DNA of 64,000 nt. Origin: Caulobacter sp. BP25 (GTDB taxonomy: Bacteria > Pseudomonadota > Alphaproteobacteria > Caulobacterales > Caulobacteraceae). Made by a program: the position numbers and the translations under genes. Position 1 is the first letter of the stretch; every line of letters begins with the position of its first letter. Shown piece by piece: positions 35,171 through 44,666 of the stretch. The notes below the pieces were generated by a model, which was not told where the DNA came from, made no database searches, and worked only from the letters and a program-made list of their open reading frames with translations. The stretch covers positions 62,001 to 126,000 of the forward strand of contig NZ_PEGH01000013.1 of NCBI RefSeq assembly GCF_002737755.1. The letters run 5' to 3'.

Positions 35171-35644
35171 CTATAGCTCTTCCTCGACACTGTCGCTCAG
35201 TCCCTCTTCGGTGAGGAACTTGGCGAAGTCGCCGGTTTCCTTGAAATCGCGATAAACCGAGGCGTAGCGGACATAGGCCACGTCATCGAGGGATTTCAAC
35301 GCCTTCATGACCATTTCGCCGACCGTCGACGACGGCAGCTCGGTCTCGCCCATGCTTTCCAGCTGGCGGACGATGCCGTTGATCATCCGCTCTACCCGTT
35401 CCGGATCGACGGGGCGCTTCTGCATCGCCAACGTGATCGAACGCACCAGCTTGTCGCGGTCGAACGGCGAACGCCGGCCCGAACGCTTGTGGATGATCAG
35501 CTCGCGCAGCTGGACGCGTTCGAAGGTCGTGAAGCGGCCGCCGCACTCGGGGCACATCCGGCGACGGCGGATGGCCGCGCCGTCTTCCGACGGGCGGCTA
35601 TCCTTGACCTGGCTTTCGGCGTGGCCGCAGAAGGGACAGCGCAT
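35171..35644 (-). CDS. nrdR: Transcriptional repressor NrdR
   Basis: 157 residues. It senses ATP/dATP and represses ribonucleotide reductase genes. The N-terminal zinc ribbon [20 protein letters not shown]...[10 protein letters not shown] (CxxC...CxxC) is intact and is followed by the ATP-cone ([22 protein letters not shown]). The first residues MRCPFCG are universal. It is 121 bp downstream of glyA; the stem-loop between them may reduce readthrough. Confidence 0.97.
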   Translation of the reverse strand: MRCPFCGHAESQVKDSRPSEDGAAIRRRRMCPECGGRFTTFERVQLRELIIHKRSGRRSPFDRDKLVRSITLAMQKRPVDPERVERMINGIVRQLESMGETELPSSTVGEMVMKALKSLDDVAYVRYASVYRDFKETGDFAKFLTEEGLSDSVEEEL

Positions 35645-35734
35645 GATATGGCCCCTCCCGCGGCGCCGCGAACGCGTAGGCGAAAGTGTTGGCGGTTTCG
35701 CCGCCTAACGCGTTCGAAAACTAACAAACCAGCC

Positions 35735-35753
35735 CCTCTTGTACACAAGAGAG
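35735..35753 (-). terminator. Stem-loop between glyA and nrdR
   Basis: CCTCTTGT-AC-ACAAGAG forms a tight stem 13 bp past the glyA-coding end on its 3' side. On the minus strand it is followed by GGTTTGTTAGTTTT. It looks like an attenuating or weak terminator rather than a full stop. Confidence 0.45.
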
Positions 35754-35765
35754 GCTGAGGCGCCA

Positions 35766-37055
35766 TTAGTTGTAGATCGGGAACCGGCCCGTCAAGGCCA
35801 GCACTTCCTCGCGGACCTTGGCTTCGACTGCGGCGTTGCCGTCGGGACCGTTGGCGGCCAGACCGTTGACCACTTCGCCGATCAGCTCGCCGACGCGGGT
35901 AAACTCGGCTTCCTTGAAGCCGCGCGTCGTGCCGGCCGGCGTGCCCAGGCGGATGCCCGAGGTGACCGTGAACGGCGCGGTGTCGAACGGCACGCCGTTC
36001 TTGTTGCAGGTGATGTGGGCGCGCTCAAGGCTGTGCTCGGCGTCGCGGCCCGTCACGCCCTTGGGACGCAGGTCGACCAGCATCAGGTGGCTGTCGGTGC
36101 CGCCCGAGACGATGTTCACGCCCGACTTCAGCAGGGCCTCGGACAGCGCGCGCGCATTGGCGATGACCTGGTGGGCGTAGGCCTTGAACGACGGCTGCAG
36201 CGCCTCGCCGAAGGCGACGGCCTTGGCGGCGATGACATGCTCCAGCGGGCCGCCTTGCAGGCCGGGGAAGACCGCCGAATTGACCTTCTTGATGATGGCC
36301 TCATCGTTGGTCAGCACCATGCCGCCGCGCGGACCGCGCAGGGTCTTGTGGGTCGTCGTCGTGACGATGTGGGCGTGCGGGATCGGGTTCGGATAGGCGC
36401 CGCCGGCGATCAGGCCGGCGTAGTGGGCCATGTCGACCATCAGATAAGCGCCAATCGAGTCGGCGATCTGGCGGAACCGGGCGAAGTCGATCTCGCGGCT
36501 GTAGGCGCTGCCGCCGGCGATGATCAGCTTGGGCTTCTCGCGCTGAGCGATCTCGGCCACGCTGTCATAGTCGATCAGGTTGTCCTGCTGGCGCACGCTG
36601 TAGGAGACCGGCTTGAACCACTTGCCCGACTGGTTGGCGGGCGAGCCGTGGGTCAGGTGACCGCCGGCGGCCAAGTCCATGCCCAGGAAGGTGTCGCCCG
36701 GCTGAAGCAGGGCCATGAACACCGCCTGATTGGCCTGCGAGCCCGAGTGCGGCTGAACGTTGGCGAAACCCGCGCCGAACAGCGCCTTGGCGCGTTCAAT
36801 GGCGATGGTCTCGATCTCGTCGACATACTCGCAGCCACCGTAGTAGCGCTTGCCGGGATAGCCCTCGGCGTACTTGTTGGTCAGAATCGAGCCCTGGGCT
36901 TCGAGCACCGCCTTGGAGACGATGTTCTCCGAGGCGATCAGTTCGATCTGGTTCTGCTGCCGATCCAGTTCGCGACCGATGCGATCGAAGATGTCCCGAT
37001 CGGCGGTGGCGAGGTCGGCCCCGAAAAAGGCGTTGAGGTTGGCTTCAGTCATCAC
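35766..37055 (-). CDS. glyA: Serine hydroxymethyltransferase
   Basis: 429 residues, PLP enzyme interconverting serine and glycine with tetrahydrofolate. Conserved blocks: [54 protein letters not shown], and the PLP lysine in [15 protein letters not shown]. Normal length. First gene of the leftward operon that continues to nrdR, ribH, nusB and thiL. Divergent from mucR. Confidence 0.97.
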   Translation of the reverse strand: MMTEANLNAFFGADLATADRDIFDRIGRELDRQQNQIELIASENIVSKAVLEAQGSILTNKYAEGYPGKRYYGGCEYVDEIETIAIERAKALFGAGFANVQPHSGSQANQAVFMALLQPGDTFLGMDLAAGGHLTHGSPANQSGKWFKPVSYSVRQQDNLIDYDSVAEIAQREKPKLIIAGGSAYSREIDFARFRQIADSIGAYLMVDMAHYAGLIAGGAYPNPIPHAHIVTTTTHKTLRGPRGGMVLTNDEAIIKKVNSAVFPGLQGGPLEHVIAAKAVAFGEALQPSFKAYAHQVIANARALSEALLKSGVNIVSGGTDSHLMLVDLRPKGVTGRDAEHSLERAHITCNKNGVPFDTAPFTVTSGIRLGTPAGTTRGFKEAEFTRVGELIGEVVNGLAANGPDGNAAVEAKVREEVLALTGRFPIYN

Positions 37056-37216
37056 GCTCTCCTGGCGCTGCGGGGAGTCGGCAGAGGCGCCCTCTTTAAC
37101 GAGATAGGCGCGGCAATCAATCTTGGAACCACATGTGAAGCTGTGCGTTGCAGTCGCTCAGGGCGGCGTCGTCCCCCTGCGACATGACAATGGCAACAAC
37201 GAGAGTGGGATATCTC

Positions 37217-37663
37217 ATGGCGTCTCAGGGCGGCGGCAATCCGGACACGAGAGGCGCGAACAGCCTCGATATCCTGGGGCTCAGCGCGGACATCGTGGCG
37301 GCCTATGTGGCCCAGAACACCGTGTCGCAGGCGGCCATTCCCGAGCTGATCCGGACGGTTCACGGCGCCCTGACGTCGCTTAGCAATGGCGGCGAGCCAC
37401 CTCCTCCTCCGGAGAAGGTCAAGCCGGCCGTCCCGATCGGCCGCTCGGTGCAGCACGACTATATCGTCTGCCTGGAAGACGGGAAGCAGTTGAAGATGCT
37501 CAAGCGCTATCTTCGCTCGCACTACGACATGAGCCCGGAAGAGTATCGTCGCAAGTGGGGCCTGCCGCCTGACTATCCGATGGTGGCGCCAGCCTATGCC
37601 GCTCGGCGCTCGGATTTCGCCAAGAAGATCGGCCTGGGGAAGGGCGTGCGCCGCGGCAGCTGA
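37217..37663 (+). CDS. MucR/Ros family transcriptional regulator
   Basis: 148 residues from MASQGGGNPDTRG at 37217. N-terminal oligomerisation half (LDILGLSADIVAAYVAQNTVSQAAIPELIRTVH), Pro-rich linker, then the Ros/MucR DNA-binding domain HDYIVCLEDGKQLKMLK... and MSPEEYRRKWGLPPDYPMVAPAYAARRS. MucR proteins bind AT-rich promoters and in Caulobacter act with CtrA in the cell-cycle circuit. Of the four zinc ligands known in Ros (Cys, Cys, His, His) only the first Cys is kept; the others are Asp, Tyr and Tyr, so the finger probably folds without zinc. Confidence 0.92.
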   Translation: MASQGGGNPDTRGANSLDILGLSADIVAAYVAQNTVSQAAIPELIRTVHGALTSLSNGGEPPPPPEKVKPAVPIGRSVQHDYIVCLEDGKQLKMLKRYLRSHYDMSPEEYRRKWGLPPDYPMVAPAYAARRSDFAKKIGLGKGVRRGS

Positions 37664-37690
37664 CGGCGCTCCGACCAGCAGGCATGCGAA

Positions 37691-37714
37691 CGCCGCCGGG
37701 CTCCGGCGGCGTTT
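37691..37714. terminator. Terminator between mucR and hemA
   Basis: CGCCGCCGG-GCT-CCGGCGGCG forms a 9-bp stem followed by TTTCTCGGTT on the plus strand, 28 bp after the mucR stop. Confidence 0.75.
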
Positions 37715-37763
37715 CTCGGTTCTACGATGACGACTTTGGTCGAAGCTGAAGTGTGCTCTGTCC

Positions 37764-38990
37764 TTAAGCCGCGTAGCCGCCCATGCGGGCTACGTTGCAG
37801 TGGGCCCACAGCTTTTCCATCGCCGAGACCAGCTTGCGCATCATCTCGTCGCTGTGGAACGGCGTGGGGGTGAAGCGCAGGCGTTCGGTGCCGCGCGGAA
37901 CGGTCGGATAGTTGATCGGCTGCACATAGACGCCGTGATCGGCCAGCAGCATGTCGCTGATCATCTTGCAGTGGACGGGGTCGCCGACCAGCACCGGCAC
38001 GATGTGGCTGTCGTTCTCCATCACCGGCAGGCCGGCGGCCTTGAACATGGCCTTTAGAGTCGCGGCGCGCTCCTGGTGGATTTCGCGCACTTCCGGATGG
38101 GCCTTTAGCCACCGCACACTGGCCAGCGAGCCGGCCACCAGGGCCGGAGGCAGCGAGGTCGTGAAGATGAAGCCAGCGGCCATCAGGCGGATGGCGTCAA
38201 TCACCTCGGCGTCGCCGGTGATATAGCCGCCCATGACGCCGAACGCCTTGCCCAACGTGCCTTCGATGATGTCGATGTCGCCCATCAGGCCTTCGCGCTC
38301 GGCGACGCCGCCGCCGCGCGGGCCGTACATGCCGACCGCGTGGACTTCGTCCAGGTAGGTCATGGCGCCGTACTTCTTAGCCAGGGCGATCGTGCCGGCG
38401 ATGTCGGCGATATCGCCGTCCATCGAGTAGACGCTTTCGAAAGCGATCAGCTTGGGCGCGTCGGTCGGCGCTGCGGCCAGCAACTGTTCCAGATGCGCCA
38501 GATCGTTATGCTTGAAGATCTTGCGCGGGCCGCCGCCGTTGCGGATGCCGGCGATCATCGAGGCGTGGTTCAGCTCGTCTGAAAAGACGATCAGGCCCGG
38601 CAGGATCTTCTGGACGACCGACAGCGTCGCCTCGTTCGAGACATAGCCCGAGGTGAACAGCAGAGCGGCTTCCTTGCCATGCAGGTCAGCCAGTTCCTGC
38701 TCCAGCAGGACGTGGTCGTGATTGGTGCCCGAGATGTTGCGGGTGCCGCCCGAGCCCGAGCCATGCGCGTCCACCGCGTTCTTCATGGCTTCCAGCACGA
38801 CGGGATTCTGGCCTTGGCCGAGATAGTCGTTGCTGCACCAGACAACGACCTCGCGCTCCGAGCCGTCCTGACGGGTCCAGGTCGCCCGAGGGAAAGCGCC
38901 GCGCTGGCGCTTCAGGTCGGCGAAGACGCGGTAACGGCCTTCGTCGCGGATCTGATCGACGGCGCTGCGGAACGCGGCTTTGTAGTCCAT
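37764..38990 (-). CDS. hemA: 5-aminolevulinate synthase
   Basis: 408 residues. It condenses glycine and succinyl-CoA to 5-aminolevulinate, the Shemin route used by alphaproteobacteria. Alpha-oxoamine synthase fold with [59 protein letters not shown], and the PLP lysine in [14 protein letters not shown]. Stand-alone gene. A strong stem-loop lies 70 bp upstream of its start. Confidence 0.97.
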   Translation of the reverse strand: MDYKAAFRSAVDQIRDEGRYRVFADLKRQRGAFPRATWTRQDGSEREVVVWCSNDYLGQGQNPVVLEAMKNAVDAHGSGSGGTRNISGTNHDHVLLEQELADLHGKEAALLFTSGYVSNEATLSVVQKILPGLIVFSDELNHASMIAGIRNGGGPRKIFKHNDLAHLEQLLAAAPTDAPKLIAFESVYSMDGDIADIAGTIALAKKYGAMTYLDEVHAVGMYGPRGGGVAEREGLMGDIDIIEGTLGKAFGVMGGYITGDAEVIDAIRLMAAGFIFTTSLPPALVAGSLASVRWLKAHPEVREIHQERAATLKAMFKAAGLPVMENDSHIVPVLVGDPVHCKMISDMLLADHGVYVQPINYPTVPRGTERLRFTPTPFHSDEMMRKLVSAMEKLWAHCNVARMGGYAA

Positions 38991-39059
38991 TGCGATCTCT
39001 AAACCGGCGGCCGATCAGGCGACGGTCCCCTTGATTACAGGCTGGGCTTTTCGCACCAA

Positions 39060-39086
39060 GCGCCCTTAGTGTCCATCTAAGGGCGT
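39060..39086. terminator. Stem-loop between mmsB and hemA
   Basis: CGCCCTTAG-TGTCCAT-CTAAGGGCG has perfect 9-bp arms in the 171-bp gap. It lacks a good T-tract on the minus strand, where both flanking genes are read, so it may be a leader element of hemA rather than a classical terminator. Confidence 0.5.
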
Positions 39087-39161
39087 TTACCTAGCAAATA
39101 GAAATACCCAATCCGCGCCAACGATATTGTCTATGGGGGGACAACTCGTCGCGGCGCGCTG

Positions 39162-40058
39162 TCAGGCCAATTCGCTCAGCCTACCCCGCAAAAGCTGAAT
39201 CACCGCCGAGAAGTCCTTGCCGCCAAAGCCGTTGGCCGCGAACAGGGCGTACAGCGCCTCGGCCTGTGCGCCCATCGGGGTCGAAGCCCCTACCTGGGCG
39301 GCCGCGCCCTGCGCCAGCTTCAGGTCCTTCAGCATCATCGCCGTAGCGAATCCCCCGTCAAAACCGCGATCGGCCGGTGTCTGAGGGCCGACGCCAGGTA
39401 CGGGACAATAGGTGCTCAGCGACCAGCATTGCCCCGAGGACTTGCTGGCGATGTCGAAGAAGCTCTCTGCCGCCAGGCCCAGCTTCTCGGCCAGGGCGAA
39501 GGCTTCGCAGACGCCCAACATCGACACGCCCAGCAGCATGTTGTTGCAGATCTTGGCCGCCTGCCCCGCCCCGTGCTCTCCGGCGCGGATCGTGGCGCGG
39601 GACATGGGCTCCAACGCGGCCTCGACCGCCGGAAAATCGCCCGCGTTGCAGCCGACCATGAAGGCCAGGGTCCCGGCCTCGGCCGCCATCACCCCGCCGG
39701 ACACCGGCGCATCGGCGAAACGGAAACCCGCCTCCCCCGCTTGCCGCGCCACATCGCGAGCAGTCTCGACGTCGATCGTGGAGCAGTCGATCAACAAGGC
39801 TGATTTCGGAGCGTTCTTCAGAACATCCTCGCCATAGACCGAACGCACGTGCGGTCCGGCGGGGAGCATGGTGATCACCACCTCGGCGTCCGCAACCGCC
39901 TCGGCGACGGACGCAGCAGCCTGACACCCAGTGGACACCGCGCGCGCCATGGCGTCGGCTGAGACGTCAAAGGCCCGGACCTGATGGCCGGCGCCCGCCT
40001 GGTTGGCGGCCATGCCGCCTCCCATGTTTCCCAGCCCGATGAACGCGACGCGGGTCAT
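39162..40058 (-). CDS. mmsB: 3-hydroxyisobutyrate dehydrogenase
   Basis: 298 residues, beta-hydroxyacid dehydrogenase family. It oxidises 3-hydroxyisobutyrate to methylmalonate semialdehyde in valine breakdown. Motifs: FIGLGNMGGGMAANQAGAGH (NAD binding), DAPVSGGVMAAEAGTLAFMVGC (substrate), and catalytic Lys in GAGQAAKICNNMLL. Its pathway partners, the acyl-CoA dehydrogenase and 3-hydroxyisobutyryl-CoA hydrolase, lie on the same strand upstream, with an unrelated lipoprotein gene between. Confidence 0.93.
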   Translation of the reverse strand: MTRVAFIGLGNMGGGMAANQAGAGHQVRAFDVSADAMARAVSTGCQAAASVAEAVADAEVVITMLPAGPHVRSVYGEDVLKNAPKSALLIDCSTIDVETARDVARQAGEAGFRFADAPVSGGVMAAEAGTLAFMVGCNAGDFPAVEAALEPMSRATIRAGEHGAGQAAKICNNMLLGVSMLGVCEAFALAEKLGLAAESFFDIASKSSGQCWSLSTYCPVPGVGPQTPADRGFDGGFATAMMLKDLKLAQGAAAQVGASTPMGAQAEALYALFAANGFGGKDFSAVIQLLRGRLSELA

Positions 40059-40123
40059 CCACTGCTCCCTGCAAAGACGAACCGCGCCTCATGGGCGCGG
40101 CTCTTATGACTATGTTTGGTTCG

Positions 40124-40927
40124 TCAGCGCGCCGAAGCAGGCTTGCGGAACTTGTAGACGAACTGGTCGGTCTTGCCGCGGATCGACGGGTCGTAGACGT
40201 TGACCTTGCGAGGGTCCGACGCGGAGCGGAGCACCTTGCTCTCGCCTTCGAAGATGAAACCCGCCGCCGTGACCTCGGACTTCACCACCGCCGGGTCGAT
40301 ACGATGTAGATCCTCAGTGTTGCGCAGGCCCGAACCCGGCTCGGCGGCGTGGTCGATGACCAGGTAGACGCCACCCGGCTTCAAGGCCTTGAAGATCTGG
40401 CGGTTCACGACCGACAGGTCCGCCGGACCCATGAACTTGTCGTGCATGTCGTGATAGTTCTGGGCCGTGAACACGAGGTCCAGCTTCTCCGGCGTGGCGA
40501 AGTTGGGCAGGGTGTTCAGGATCACCTTCACGTTCGAATAGGCCGGATCGCGGGCGATGGCGTTCACCGCCGGCTCGCGCTTGGCCAACTTGGTCAGCTC
40601 GTCGGGGACATAGGCGTAGACCTTGCCCTTGGGCCCGACGGCCTTCGAGAAGATCCGCGTGAAGTAACCACCGCCAGGGATCAGGTCAGCCACCTTGGCG
40701 CCCGGCTTCACACCCGCAAAGGCCAGCACCTCGCCCGGATGGCGCGCTTCGTCGCGCACCATGTCGACGGCGGGGCGCGAGGGATCGCTCAGCGCGGCGG
40801 CGATGTTCGCCGGGATAGAGATGGAAGCCGGACCGGAAGGCGGCGGCGGCGGCGGTCCCAGCATCGGCTGTGTGGCGCAGGCGGCGAGGCCGAGCACGGC
40901 GACGAGACTGAGAAGCGGCTTACGCAT
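40124..40927 (-). CDS. Lipoprotein with class I SAM-methyltransferase fold
   Basis: 267 residues; start preceded by GGAAGGA. The N terminus MRKPLLSLVAVLGLAAC is a lipobox signal (Cys17), then a Pro-rich linker. The body resembles a Rossmann methyltransferase: KVADLIPGGGYFTRIFSKAVGPKG (motif I), VYAYVPDEL, LDLVFTAQNYHDMHD, KALKPGGVYLVIDH. It is odd because a SAM-using enzyme would have no cofactor in the periplasm, so it may bind another ligand. Similar exported methyltransferase-like proteins exist in Caulobacterales, with no known role. It interrupts the valine genes. Confidence 0.83.
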   Translation of the reverse strand: MRKPLLSLVAVLGLAACATQPMLGPPPPPPSGPASISIPANIAAALSDPSRPAVDMVRDEARHPGEVLAFAGVKPGAKVADLIPGGGYFTRIFSKAVGPKGKVYAYVPDELTKLAKREPAVNAIARDPAYSNVKVILNTLPNFATPEKLDLVFTAQNYHDMHDKFMGPADLSVVNRQIFKALKPGGVYLVIDHAAEPGSGLRNTEDLHRIDPAVVKSEVTAAGFIFEGESKVLRSASDPRKVNVYDPSIRGKTDQFVYKFRKPASAR

Positions 40928-40985
40928 GGCGATCCTTCCAAACCGGCACTTTATTGTTATGCAACACGTTAGCGCAGCCCGCCGC

Positions 40986-42038
40986 TCACGTCAGCGGCGT
41001 CCATTCCTCGTCCGTCGGTAGGGGCGCGAAAATCTCGTCCAGCATGGCGTCAGAGACGTCTTCCAGCCGCGCCGGGTTCCAGCGGGGCGAATTGTCCTTG
41101 TCGATGATCACCGCCCGCACGCCCTCGATGAAGTCGTGTTTGCGGACCACGCGCGAGCCGATCCGGTACTCCATGGCCATGTTGTCGGCGAAGTCGGTCA
41201 TGGCCGCGCCACGCTTGAGCTGCTCGAAGGCGACCTTCAGCGTCTGGGGCGATTTGGTCTTCATCACCTCCAGCTGAGCCTTGCCCCAGTCGCAGGAGTC
41301 GAGAGTCAGGAACTCGACGATCTCCTCAACGCTCTCGCCCACGAACAGCCGGTTCAGGTCCTGCTCGAAGCCCAGCAGCGAGGCCTTGCCGGCGTCGGCG
41401 CGGTACTTTCGCAGGGTCTCGTCGATGCGTCGCGGATCGGCGACGATCGCCTTTTTTAGCCCCTCGACCGCGCCGAACTCGACGAAGTGGGTGGCGATGC
41501 CCAGACGCATGCAGTCCGCGCCCTTGATCCGCGCGCCGGTCAGGGCCAGCCACAGCCCCGCCTTGCCTGGCAGGCGCGGCAGGTACCAGCCGCCGCCGAC
41601 GTCCGGAAACAGGCCGATGCCGGTCTCGGGCATGGCGAAGGTCGTGCGCTCGGTGGCGATCCGCACGTGGGCGGGCATCGAGATTCCGACGCCACCGCCC
41701 ATCACCACGCCGTCCATCACCGCCACGACCGGGGTGTCGTAGGTGAACAGCAGGTGGTTCAGCTGATATTCGGTGTGGAAGAACCGACGTGCCTCGGCTC
41801 CGTCCTTGGCGCCGCTGTCCGCCAGCATGCGGATGTCGCCGCCGGCGCAGAAGCCCCGCTCGCCCGCATGGTCAATCAGCACCATGTAAATCTCGGGATC
41901 GTCCTGCCAGTCCAACAGGGCGGCGATCATGGTCTCGCACATGCCCAGCGTCAGAGCGTGCAGAGCCTTGGGGCGGTTGAGCGTGATGCGACCGACGTTC
42001 TTTTGGACGCGGATCAGAACTTCGGGGTCTTCGGTCAT
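40986..42038 (-). CDS. 3-hydroxyisobutyryl-CoA hydrolase (enoyl-CoA hydratase/isomerase family)
   Basis: 350 residues from MTEDPEVLIRVQ at 42038; upstream frame is inside the next gene. Crotonase fold with the HIBYL-CoA hydrolase pattern: ITLNRPKALHALTLGMCETM, ERGFCAGGDIRMLAD (oxyanion hole), VMGGGVGISMPAHVRIATERTTFAMPETGIGLFPDVGGGWYLPRLPG with catalytic Glu and Asp. It frees 3-hydroxyisobutyrate from CoA in valine catabolism. The context (acyl-CoA dehydrogenase upstream, mmsB downstream) supports this over simple enoyl-CoA hydratase. Confidence 0.92.
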   Translation of the reverse strand: MTEDPEVLIRVQKNVGRITLNRPKALHALTLGMCETMIAALLDWQDDPEIYMVLIDHAGERGFCAGGDIRMLADSGAKDGAEARRFFHTEYQLNHLLFTYDTPVVAVMDGVVMGGGVGISMPAHVRIATERTTFAMPETGIGLFPDVGGGWYLPRLPGKAGLWLALTGARIKGADCMRLGIATHFVEFGAVEGLKKAIVADPRRIDETLRKYRADAGKASLLGFEQDLNRLFVGESVEEIVEFLTLDSCDWGKAQLEVMKTKSPQTLKVAFEQLKRGAAMTDFADNMAMEYRIGSRVVRKHDFIEGVRAVIIDKDNSPRWNPARLEDVSDAMLDEIFAPLPTDEEWTPLT

Positions 42039-42054
42039 GAGTGGCCTTGAAGGT

Positions 42055-42663
42055 TCAGGCGTGTTCGGCGGGTTCAGCGACCGGCGCGCAGTCGATCCGC
42101 TCGATCCGGCCGCTAGCCAGGCGAAAGACGGCGTCCTGGGGGATGTCCTGGCGCAGGGTCTCTTCCTTGGAGAGACCGGCATAGAGGCCGCGCAGCAGCC
42201 GGCCGGCGACGCCATGGCTGACCACGATCAGGCGGCGTTCCGGCTCGGCCGTCTGTTCGGCCAGCCAGGCGCCAAGACGCGCGGTCATGACCTCATAGGT
42301 CTCGCCGCCCGGCGCGTAAAACCCCCAGGCGTCGTCGCCGTGCAGATGCGGGTTCTCGCCCCTCACCTCCTCGCGGAGGCGTCCGGACCACTCGCCAACG
42401 TCGATCTCGACCAGGCGCTCGTCGAAGTCCACGCCGAGACCCAATCGCTCGCCGATCGCCTCGGCGGTGTGGCGCGCCCGGCGCAGCGGGCTGGCGACCA
42501 GTCGCCAGTAAGCCCGTTCGGCGGCGGGCGCGAGATCGTCCAACAAGGCCGCCATGGCGCGGGCCTGAGCCTGGCCTAGCGGGGTGAGATCGGACTCGAT
42601 CCGCCCCTGCAGGCGCCCCTCGCGGTTGTGGAAGGTCTGGCCGTGGCGGCAGAGATAGATCAT
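42055..42663 (-). CDS. Histidine phosphatase family protein
   Basis: 202 residues from MIYLCRHGQTFHNREG at 42663; the longer frame is inside the acyl-CoA dehydrogenase gene. Branch 1 histidine phosphatase (phosphoglycerate-mutase-like): RHG motif with phosphorylated His7, SPLRRARHTAE, LVEIDVGEWSGR, and the second His in IVVSHGVAGRLLRGL. Substrate unknown; family members hydrolyse 2-/3-phosphoglycerate, sugar phosphates or alpha-ribazole phosphate. It sits 7 bp after the acyl-CoA dehydrogenase and 16 bp before the hydrolase, so it is part of the operon. Confidence 0.92.
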   Translation of the reverse strand: MIYLCRHGQTFHNREGRLQGRIESDLTPLGQAQARAMAALLDDLAPAAERAYWRLVASPLRRARHTAEAIGERLGLGVDFDERLVEIDVGEWSGRLREEVRGENPHLHGDDAWGFYAPGGETYEVMTARLGAWLAEQTAEPERRLIVVSHGVAGRLLRGLYAGLSKEETLRQDIPQDAVFRLASGRIERIDCAPVAEPAEHA

Positions 42664-42670
42664 CCGACGC

Positions 42671-43810
42671 TCATTGGCGGAACATCTCGCGGGCGATGAT
42701 GACGCGCATGATCTCGTTGGTCCCTTCCAGGATCTGGTGCACCCGCAGGTCGCGCACGATGCGTTCCAGCGGATAGTCCTGGAGGTAGCCGTAGCCGCCA
42801 TGCAGCTGCAAGGCGTCATTAGCGACCCGGAAGCCGGCGTCGGTGGCAAAGCGCTTGGCCATGGCGCACAGCTTCGTCGCCTCGGGATGCTTGCTGTCCA
42901 GCGCGTGGGCCGCGCGACGGACCATCAGGCGGGCGGCCTCCAATTCCGTCGCCATGTCGGCCAGCTTGAACTGCAGGGCCTGAAAGTCCTTCAACGGCTT
43001 GCCGAACTGGTTGCGCGTCTCAAGATAGGCCTTGGCGGTGTCGAGTGCGAACTGGGCGCCGCCGAGCGAGCAGGAGGCGATGTTCAGCCGTCCGCCGTCC
43101 AGACCCATCATGGCGAAGCGGAAGCCCTCGCCTTCCTGGCCGATACGGTTCAGGGCCGGCACGCGGCAGTTGTCGAAATTGACCTGAGCGGTGGGCTGGG
43201 CGTTCCAGCCCATCTTGCGCTCATTGGCCCCGAAACTCAGGCCCGGCGCCCCCTTCTCCACCACGAAGGCCGACACGCCCTTGGCGCCCTCGCCGCCCGT
43301 GCGCGCCATCACGACATAGACGTCCGAGACGCCGCCGCCCGAGATGAAGGCCTTGCCGCCGTTCAGCACATAGTGGTCGCCATCCAGCTTGGCGCTCGTG
43401 CGCATGGCCGCGGCGTCCGAACCCGAGCCCGGCTCGGTCAAGCAGTAGCTGGCGATCAACTCCATCGAGGTTAGCCGCGGCAGGTAGCGCTGGCGCAGGT
43501 CGTCCGAGCCGAAGCGGTCGATCATCCATGAGGCCATGTTGTGGATGGTCAGGTAGGCGGCGACCGGCACGTCGCCATAGCTCAGCGCCTCGAAAATGAT
43601 CGAGGCGTCAAGGCGCGACAGGCCGCTGCCGCCGACGTCCTCGTTCACATAGATGCCGGCGAAGCCCAGCGCGGCGGCCTGGCGCAGGACGTCGACGGGG
43701 AAGTGCTTCTTCTCGTCCCATTCGGCCGAATGCGGGGCAAGCTGTCCCTCGGCGAACGCGCGCGCCGCATCCTGGATTGCAACCTGATCCTCATTCAGCG
43801 CGAAATCCAT
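42671..43810 (-). CDS. Isobutyryl-CoA dehydrogenase (acyl-CoA dehydrogenase family)
   Basis: 379 residues from [21 protein letters not shown] at 43810. FAD enzyme with the three-domain ACAD fold: [19 protein letters not shown] (FAD/substrate), [19 protein letters not shown], and the C-terminal [34 protein letters not shown]. The neighbouring hydrolase and mmsB point to isobutyryl-CoA as substrate (ACAD8-type), giving methacrylyl-CoA. Electrons would pass to ETF and then to the ETF:ubiquinone oxidoreductase encoded at 59.9 kb. Confidence 0.9.
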   Translation of the reverse strand: MDFALNEDQVAIQDAARAFAEGQLAPHSAEWDEKKHFPVDVLRQAAALGFAGIYVNEDVGGSGLSRLDASIIFEALSYGDVPVAAYLTIHNMASWMIDRFGSDDLRQRYLPRLTSMELIASYCLTEPGSGSDAAAMRTSAKLDGDHYVLNGGKAFISGGGVSDVYVVMARTGGEGAKGVSAFVVEKGAPGLSFGANERKMGWNAQPTAQVNFDNCRVPALNRIGQEGEGFRFAMMGLDGGRLNIASCSLGGAQFALDTAKAYLETRNQFGKPLKDFQALQFKLADMATELEAARLMVRRAAHALDSKHPEATKLCAMAKRFATDAGFRVANDALQLHGGYGYLQDYPLERIVRDLRVHQILEGTNEIMRVIIAREMFRQ

Positions 43811-44067
43811 GCGCGACTTCCTCCCGATCGGGGCAGAACGGCCCTCGTTTCTTTTCGCCTGACTGCGCCGCCGCCGCGCGGCTGTCAATCGCGCTCGGCG
43901 CCGCGCATCGGAAGGTTTCGCAAGCCCGCAGGAGGTGTGGCCTGAAATCCTCCGTTACACGACTTGAATCGGCAGAACGGCCACACCCCTTGATAACGAT
44001 CCGCATTCAGCCCAAATGGCGATCTTCGAGTCTGACCGTTCTCAACAAAAAATCTGCATCAACGACC

Positions 44068-44532
44068 ATGCGTTTCGTGAAGTTCGTGAAGGCCGCCCTG
44101 GTGGCGGCCCTGGGAATGACCCTCATCACCGCTTCGGCCCACGCGGCTGACGGCGGCGACATCGCACGTAGCTATGGCGTCTGGCGCAATCCGAAGAATA
44201 GCGTGCATCTTGAGATCAAGGACTGCGGGCCCGCGACCTGCGGCGTCGTGGTCTGGGCCAGCCCCAAGGCCGAGGCCGACGCGCGCAAGTCGGGCACGGA
44301 CACCCTGATCGGCAAGCAGCTCCTGCGTGACTTCGAAGCCCAGAAAAATGGCTCCCTGAAGGGCCGCGTCTGGGTTCCGACCTTGAAAGTCACCCTGGTC
44401 GGCACCGCCGACATCGTCGACGCCAAGACCATGCGCGCCAAGGGCTGCGTGATCGGCAACTTCCTGTGCAAGTCGCAGCTGTGGACCCGCATCGACGGCC
44501 CGGCGCTGATGGCCTCGCGCGCCGCGCCCTAA
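44068..44532 (+). CDS. DUF2147 secreted protein
   Basis: 154 residues from MRFVKFVKAALVAALGM. Signal peptide cleaved near AHA (26). Mature part matches DUF2147: YGVWRNPKNSVHLEIKDCG, CGVVVWASPKAEADARKSGTD, and KGCVIGNFLCKSQLWTRI; four cysteines probably form two disulfides. DUF2147 is an eight-stranded beta-barrel family, periplasmic, function unknown. Divergent from the acyl-CoA dehydrogenase operon across a 257-bp region. Confidence 0.87.
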   Translation: MRFVKFVKAALVAALGMTLITASAHAADGGDIARSYGVWRNPKNSVHLEIKDCGPATCGVVVWASPKAEADARKSGTDTLIGKQLLRDFEAQKNGSLKGRVWVPTLKVTLVGTADIVDAKTMRAKGCVIGNFLCKSQLWTRIDGPALMASRAAP

Positions 44533-44666
44533 CCTCGACTCGCCACTTTCGCTTGATTCAGCGCAAGAGCCGCGCGCACACTCCAAGTGTACAATGATCA
44601 CTTGAGCGTCCGACAGAGACGCCAAGCGATCCAGGCCGCATCACGGCCGGCACGGGAGGAACGAGC

